Origin: Stygiolobus sp037389425
Lineage (GTDB): Archaea; Thermoproteota; Thermoprotei_A; Sulfolobales; Sulfolobaceae
DNA: 33,503 nt
Assembly: GCF_037389425.1 (NCBI RefSeq)
Contig: NZ_JBBHKR010000040.1
Span: forward strand, 1-33,503
Direction: 5' to 3'
Of this stretch, positions 29,806 through 33,503 are shown piece by piece. The notes beneath the pieces were generated by a model that did not search any database, had not been told where the DNA came from, and worked only from the letters and a program-made list of their open reading frames with translations. The translations under genes and the position numbers were made by a program. How positions within the stretch are numbered: the first letter of the stretch is position 1; each line of letters starts with the position of its first letter.

Positions 29806-30003
29806 ATGGCAAAGGTAAAGTTCAAGTATAAGGGAGAAGAGAAAGAAGTAGATACTTCAAAGATAAAGAAGGTTTGGAGAGTAGGAAAAATGATATCCTT
29901 CACTTATGACGACAACGGAAAGACTGGTAGGGGGGCTGTAAGCGAGAAAGACGCTCCCAAAGAGCTATTAGACATGTTGGCAAAAGCCGAGAAAGGAAAG
30001 TAA
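29806..30003 (+). CDS. 7-kDa DNA-binding chromatin protein (Sac7d/Sso7d family)
   Basis: A 65-residue SH3-like basic protein that coats double-stranded DNA by binding the minor groove and kinking it. From the sequence it is almost identical to Sac7d/Sac7e. The DNA-intercalating and contact residues are all present: Trp24, Val26, Met29, Ser31, Arg42 and Ala44. The middle reads KVWRVGKMISFTYDDNGKTG, with the single-Asn turn of the Sac7 type rather than the EGGG turn of Sso7d. The C-terminal helix LLDMLAKAEKGK is lysine-rich. In relatives many lysines are monomethylated. It is transcribed alone, followed by a T-rich terminator. This gene is the best order-level marker in the window. Confidence 0.98.
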   Translation: MAKVKFKYKGEEKEVDTSKIKKVWRVGKMISFTYDDNGKTGRGAVSEKDAPKELLDMLAKAEKGK

Positions 30004-30040
30004 AAGATTTTAAGATAAACCAAGTAATTTTACACAGCAT

Positions 30041-30071
30041 CTTTTTGTTTTTCTTCTTCTACTTTTTATAC
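30041..30071 (+). terminator. T-rich archaeal terminator after Sul7d
   Basis: CTTTTTGTTTTTCTTCTTCT and a following CTTTTTATA form successive U-runs about 40-65 bp after the stop codon, the standard form of intrinsic termination in Sulfolobales, in line with a highly expressed monocistronic gene. Confidence 0.6.
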
Positions 30072-30124
30072 TCTAAAAATTTCTTAAATATTCAAAATTA
30101 TTAACTTATTAACATTAGTCAAAC

Positions 30125-30132
30125 GTATAAGT
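30125..30132 (+). promoter_or_regulatory. Promoter of the fixABCX operon
   Basis: GTATAAGT is centred about 25 bp before the ATG at 30153, so the operon message is probably leaderless for its first gene. No other promoter is evident inside the operon. Confidence 0.45.
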
Positions 30133-30152
30133 ATTAAAACTAATTTATAATT

Positions 30153-30881
30153 ATGAGTACAGTAGTTGCTCTCTTCAAAATTGTGCCAGACGACACCCTG
30201 ATAAGGATAACGCCTCACGGTATCGACTTAAATGTACCCCTTAAGATCAGTACGTATGATAAAAACGCAATCGAAGAAGCCGTAAGGATAAAAGAAAAGT
30301 ACGGATTTAAGGCTATAGGCATTACTGCAGGGATCACTGATAGAAAGAGCATAAGGGAAGCCCTAGCTATGGGACTAGACGAAGTGATCTCACTGGAAAT
30401 GAAGGAAATGGACGTACAGTCCGTTGCTGAAAATGTAGCTGAGCAGATAAAAGGCATTAACTTCAAGTTAGTAATCGGAGGAGAAACCACGACCGATAGT
30501 AGTGGAGGTGTACTTATACCTTACTTGGCTTCACTTTTGGGATACCCTGCGATTACTTACGTGAGATCTCTTACGCTTATCGAAAATAAGGTAAGGGCTG
30601 AGAGAAACTTGACATCTTTTTCTCAAATCGTCGAAAGCGACTTACCTGCCATAATCTCGGTGGTAGGAGAGATCAATACACCCAGGATCCCTAGCGTTAA
30701 GCAAATTCTCGAATCTCAGAAAAAACCGATAAGGACAGTCCAATGTAACTCGTCTTCTAAGATCAAAATAGTCTCCCTGACCCCTTACGTGATTCAGAGG
30801 AAGAAGGTAATCATAGAGGGAAAGATGGAAGAAGCCGTGGAGAAACTCATACAATACTTAAAGGAGGAAAACGCGTTATGA
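30153..30881 (+). CDS. fixA: Electron transfer flavoprotein beta subunit (FixA/EtfB)
   Basis: A 242-residue AMP/FAD-binding subunit of an electron transfer flavoprotein. The family pattern ISTYDKNAIEEAVRIKEKYG (about 31-50), the region ALAMGLDEVISL (about 68-79) and GGETTTDSSGGVLIPYLA (about 107-124, the nucleotide-binding loop with its following helix) are all seen. It pairs with the product of the next gene to carry electrons from acyl-CoA or other dehydrogenases. First of four genes with successive 4-bp ATGA overlaps, which ensures tight co-translation. The ATG at 30153 fits the TATA box. In Sulfolobales these proteins are thought to act in fatty-acid or amino-acid catabolism, delivering electrons to quinone; a nitrogen-fixation role is not implied. 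Confidence 0.93.
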   Translation: MSTVVALFKIVPDDTLIRITPHGIDLNVPLKISTYDKNAIEEAVRIKEKYGFKAIGITAGITDRKSIREALAMGLDEVISLEMKEMDVQSVAENVAEQIKGINFKLVIGGETTTDSSGGVLIPYLASLLGYPAITYVRSLTLIENKVRAERNLTSFSQIVESDLPAIISVVGEINTPRIPSVKQILESQKKPIRTVQCNSSSKIKIVSLTPYVIQRKKVIIEGKMEEAVEKLIQYLKEENAL

Positions 30882-31729
30882 CCACAGTAGTATATTCGGA
30901 GGACTTAGACTTTATAAAGACAGCATTAAGTATGGTAGGAGAAAAAGTAATAGTCGTCTCTAAGAGCGAGGTAAAACTCGGTGAGGAGAACCACGTTATC
31001 GGACAAGAAGCTAAGGAGGAGAAGATCGCGGAGTACATAGTAGGTTTAAGACCGGAATTGACAATAACGGGGAGCACTAAAAGAGATAAGACTGTTGCCG
31101 GACTTGTTGCTGGTGCTCTAAGAGTACCCACAATTCCCGAGGTGATCGAGCTTTTCGATAACAAGGCTAAGAGGATAGTTTATAGCGGTATGGGTATTGC
31201 AGAACTCGAGTTCACCTTACCTATCGTGATAACGGTCGTTAAGAAAAACGTGGAAGTGAAAGTAAACCAAAATTGTAAAGTCTTTAAGGTCGACCTACCA
31301 GGCACCGAAAAGGTCAGAATTTTGGAGGAAAAACGTAAGGAGGGTGGTAATGTTGATTTGTCAAGTGCTCAGATCATTGTAAGCGTGGGAAGAGGTATAG
31401 GCTCTAAGGAAAACATTAAATATGCTGAGGAGTTAGCGAATGCGTTAGGAGGGACGTTAGGCGGAAGTAGACCTGTTACAGCTGAGTTAGGGTGGCTCCC
31501 CGAAGACAGACAAATAGGCTTGTCTGGACAGAAAGTAAAGCCTAAACTTTACATCGCCTTAGGAATCTCGGGACAGCCTCAACACTTAGCTGGTATAAAG
31601 GACGCAAAGGTTATTGTTGCTGTAAATAAAGATAAAAACGCTCCGATCGTAAATAATGCGGACTACATAATCGTCGGTGACGCGGTAGAATTTTGTAAGA
31701 TACTCACTGAAAAGGTGAGGAACAAATGA
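30878..31729 (+). CDS. fixB: Electron transfer flavoprotein alpha subunit (FixB/EtfA)
   Basis: A 283-residue FAD-binding subunit. The C-terminal FAD domain has the family pattern GGSRPVTAELGWLPEDRQIG (about 198-217), then LSGQKVKPKLYIALGISG and QHLAGI, and ends with DYIIVGDAVEFC. The N-terminal alpha/beta domain is short (about 105 residues), with GSTKRDKTVAGLVAGAL at about 66-82 as in EtfA. It forms the EtfAB heterodimer with FixA. The ATG overlaps the stop of the previous gene as ATGA, and its own stop overlaps the next start in the same way. Whether the complex is electron-bifurcating cannot be determined from sequence by eye. Confidence 0.93.
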   Translation: MTTVVYSEDLDFIKTALSMVGEKVIVVSKSEVKLGEENHVIGQEAKEEKIAEYIVGLRPELTITGSTKRDKTVAGLVAGALRVPTIPEVIELFDNKAKRIVYSGMGIAELEFTLPIVITVVKKNVEVKVNQNCKVFKVDLPGTEKVRILEEKRKEGGNVDLSSAQIIVSVGRGIGSKENIKYAEELANALGGTLGGSRPVTAELGWLPEDRQIGLSGQKVKPKLYIALGISGQPQHLAGIKDAKVIVAVNKDKNAPIVNNADYIIVGDAVEFCKILTEKVRNK

Positions 31730-32940
31730 GCTTTGACGCCGACTTGATAATTGTGGGCGGAGGGCTCTCGGGTTTATCTGCCGGTATAACTGCTGTAAGG
31801 GAGGGACTCAACGTAGTCCTTCTAGAGAGAGGGGAATACAGCGGGGCTAAGAACGTGTCTGGAGGAAGAATGTATATCCACTCATTACTTAAGCTTATAC
31901 CAGACGCTTTGGAGAGGGCTCCCCTAGAAAGACCAATAACTAAGGAAACTTACTACATATTCTGTGAGAATAACCGAAAGATAACGTTTAGTTTTGAGGA
32001 AAGAGGTAAAAGGAATAGTTACAGCGTTCTTAGGGCTAAGTTCGATAGATGGTTGGCGAGTGAGGCTGAAAATCTAGGTTTGCTAATTTCCTACTCTACC
32101 AACGTTTACAACGCCTATAGGGAAGGGGGAGGAATCACATTGGAGACTGACAAAGGTTCATTAAGAGCACCTCTAGTGATTGACGCATCCGGAGTTACGT
32201 CAGTAGTGTTCAGGAGTCTGGGTCTAAGGAGGTTTACAGCGGATAAGTGGATGCTAGGAGTTAAGGAGATCGTAAAAGCTGATTTGCAGGAAGGACAAGA
32301 GGGAGAGGCAATAACTGTCGTCAATGCAATAAAAGGGGTTAAAGGAGGAGGATTCGTATACACCAATAAGGACACATTATCAATAGGGTTCACAGCGACT
32401 TTCGATTCGCTACCGAAAGGCGAAGTTCAGGCTAAAGACCTAATAGAGGCTTTTAGAGAAAGAATGGGAATTAAAGGGGAAGTACTAGAGTATTCAGCTC
32501 ATGCGATCCCTTATTACGGCTATAATAATCTCCCTCCTTTATATACAAAGAATGTAATCGCCGTAGGCGATGCCGGAGGTTTCCTAATCAATGACGGCTT
32601 TACTATTAGGGGTATGGATCTAGCTATAGGCTCTGGTATTATTGCAGGTATTGCCTCTAAGAAGATCGTCGAGAGTAAGACCTACGAGGACACAGAGATT
32701 TACTACAAAATGTTAGAGGAGAGTTTCATCTTAAAGCATCTGAGATTAGGTTATAATAGGTTTAGCGTGATAAACTCGTCGTTGTCTATCTATCCTGAAA
32801 TACTATGTAATGTTCTATCTGACATGTTTACTGTCAGTGAGGAGAGAAGGATGTTGATCACAGACGCTTTAATTAGGCTGAAAGAGAAGGGTGTTTCTCT
32901 AGGTAAAGTTGTAGACGACTTGAGGAAGGTGATGTTATGA
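31726..32940 (+). CDS. fixC: FixC/ETF:quinone oxidoreductase-like flavoprotein
   Basis: A 404-residue flavoprotein of the geranylgeranyl reductase/ETF-QO superfamily. The N-terminal FAD fold reads IVGGGLSGLSAG (8-19), followed by LERGEYSGAKNVSGGRMY (about 34-51), a characteristic FixC segment; the second FAD motif is VIAVGDAGGF (about 279-288). It takes electrons from the FixAB flavoprotein and passes them to the ferredoxin-like FixX and the membrane quinone pool. The C-terminal part has hydrophobic helices suitable for monotopic membrane contact. Overlaps of four bases with genes on both sides place it firmly in the operon. Confidence 0.93.
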   Translation: MSFDADLIIVGGGLSGLSAGITAVREGLNVVLLERGEYSGAKNVSGGRMYIHSLLKLIPDALERAPLERPITKETYYIFCENNRKITFSFEERGKRNSYSVLRAKFDRWLASEAENLGLLISYSTNVYNAYREGGGITLETDKGSLRAPLVIDASGVTSVVFRSLGLRRFTADKWMLGVKEIVKADLQEGQEGEAITVVNAIKGVKGGGFVYTNKDTLSIGFTATFDSLPKGEVQAKDLIEAFRERMGIKGEVLEYSAHAIPYYGYNNLPPLYTKNVIAVGDAGGFLINDGFTIRGMDLAIGSGIIAGIASKKIVESKTYEDTEIYYKMLEESFILKHLRLGYNRFSVINSSLSIYPEILCNVLSDMFTVSEERRMLITDALIRLKEKGVSLGKVVDDLRKVML

Positions 32941-33206
32941 TTCCCTTATTGAAGCGTTTAGGGCTTAACACTTATGATGTAGACAAAACCCCGCATATAG
33001 AGGTCGACCAAGAGAAATGTCTCCGTTGTAAAGATAAACCTTGTACCTTATCTTGTCCAGCTGGTACATATGAACCGTCACCAGAAGGTGGAATCATAGT
33101 ACATTACGAGAGATGTTTAGAGTGTGGTGGCGCGTTAGTTATCTGTCCTTATGGTGCTATTAAGTTCAGGTTTCCAAATGGTGGTATAAAGTATAAGTAC
33201 GGCTGA
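32937..33206 (+). CDS. fixX: FixX ferredoxin-like protein
   Basis: An 89-residue ferredoxin-like protein, last of the fixABCX operon. Cluster cysteines are visible as CLRCKDKPCTLSCPAG (about 28-43) and CLECGGALVICPYGA (about 60-74). The second set is a CxxC(x7)CP pattern that holds most of one [4Fe-4S] cluster, while the first CxxC(x4)C(x3)CP set is irregular, as usual in FixX, where one cluster is lost or altered. It works with FixC to move electrons to the quinone. The ATG is at 32937 with a 4-bp overlap. An AT-rich region follows, and the operon ends here. Confidence 0.92.
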   Translation: MIPLLKRLGLNTYDVDKTPHIEVDQEKCLRCKDKPCTLSCPAGTYEPSPEGGIIVHYERCLECGGALVICPYGAIKFRFPNGGIKYKYG

Positions 33207-33403
33207 TTTCTAATTAATTGGCTAAACTTTTACCACTTACTTCTAAATTTGATTATACTACATCCATTCAATATGAATAACTGAATTTATCAAAATAACT
33301 ATATATTAAGCTGTGAAAATGCTTAATATAAATCTTGATAATACACGGGAAAAAATGGTAGAAGGTATGGAAATAATATTTGTTAAAAATACATTCTTAA
33401 AAT
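33207..33403. other. 197-bp AT-rich spacer after the fix operon
   Basis: No confident gene. A 32-codon plus-strand frame from ATG 33319 (MLNINLDNTREKMVEGMEII) crosses into the minus-strand gene end at 33404, with a weak TATA-like element about 30 bp before it. It is as likely to be chance in AT-rich DNA. The rest holds poly-A/T tracts that may terminate both flanking transcripts. Confidence 0.35.
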
Positions 33404-33503
33404 TCAAGAGTTTGTAAGTTCCTCTAGCCATTTCTGCCATTTGACTCCATTTTCATCAATTCCGCTTTCAACCTCGTACCCCATTCCCATCCATCCTGCC
33501 ATT
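33404..33503 (-). CDS. C-terminal end of a gene that enters from the right
   Basis: Reading the minus strand from the window edge gives 32 residues, MAGWMGMGYEVESGIDENGV followed by KWQKWLEELTNS and a TGA at 33404-33406. The reading frame is open to the edge, and the pattern of Gly, Trp and Met followed by an acidic, amphipathic helix looks like a protein C-terminus. No family can be assigned from so little. Whether the Met at 33502 is internal or the start cannot be told. Confidence 0.55.
   Translation of the reverse strand, partial: MAGWMGMGYEVESGIDENGVKWQKWLEELTNS

Noticed and set aside
33319..33417. Plus-strand 32-codon ORF after the fix operon
   Set aside because: It overlaps the more convincing minus-strand C-terminus at 33404, is AT-biased, and its TATA element is weak. 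Kept only as a note in the spacer.
1..33503. tRNA, rRNA or CRISPR array
   Set aside because: I scanned the intergenic stretches for TpsiC-like sequences, rRNA signatures and regularly spaced repeats and found none.

Overview
The window reads as chromosomal DNA of a thermoacidophilic archaeon of the Sulfolobales (Sulfolobus, Sulfurisphaera, Acidianus or a close relative). The strongest marker is a 65-residue protein nearly identical to the Sac7d/Sso7d chromatin proteins (29806-30003), which are confined to this order. A two-subunit 2-oxoacid:ferredoxin oxidoreductase of the Sulfolobus type, a sulredoxin-like Rieske protein, an Acidianus-type sulfide:quinone oxidoreductase with DUF1641, a PriX-like primase subunit and many leaderless genes with a TATA box about 26 bp before the start codon all agree. 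The DNA is AT-rich. I see no rRNA, tRNA or CRISPR array.

Layout. 1-1770: a possible transposase remnant, a zinc-ribbon protein with a Q/Y-rich linker, and a 475-bp stretch without a gene. 1767-8355: Rieske ferredoxin, Na+/H+ antiporter, an unknown protein, a beta-hydroxyacid dehydrogenase, an MFS transporter with a broken 3' end, a small coiled-coil protein and an RNA m5C methyltransferase. 8406-11182: small unrecognised proteins around an RmlD-like reductase, a 607-bp decayed-looking gap and a small winged-helix-like protein. 11253-15810: the 2-oxoacid oxidoreductase pair, divergent from an ABC-2 exporter. 15876-19561: a KdgA/DapA-type aldolase, a DtxR-like regulator, a small membrane protein, a PriX-TtuA gene pair and a MetF-like protein. 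19632-27920: an APC permease divergent from a molybdenum hydroxylase large subunit, then SQR-DUF1641, a DUF1286 membrane protein and a TPR-protein kinase. 27957-33206: a DMSO-reductase-family molybdoenzyme, the Sul7d gene and a fixABCX electron-transfer operon. The last 100 bases hold the C-terminus of a minus-strand gene.

Functional themes. Several genes feed electrons into central or respiratory carriers: OFOR reduces ferredoxin, SQR and FixABCX should reduce the membrane quinone, and two unrelated molybdoenzymes plus sulredoxin add further redox chemistry. KDG-type aldolase (yielding pyruvate) and OFOR (oxidising pyruvate) would be consecutive in sugar catabolism. Many gene pairs are divergent with spacers of only 40-65 bp in which the TATA-like elements of both genes overlap or are shared.

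No clearly new multi-gene system is evident. The best leads are the paired palindromes between the permease and the molybdenum hydroxylase (21177-21240), the DtxR-like regulator without the usual metal ligands, the recently broken MFS 3' end, the PriX-TtuA overlap, the leaderless micro-ORF at 7268, and the group of orphan small proteins at 8.4-11.2 kb.
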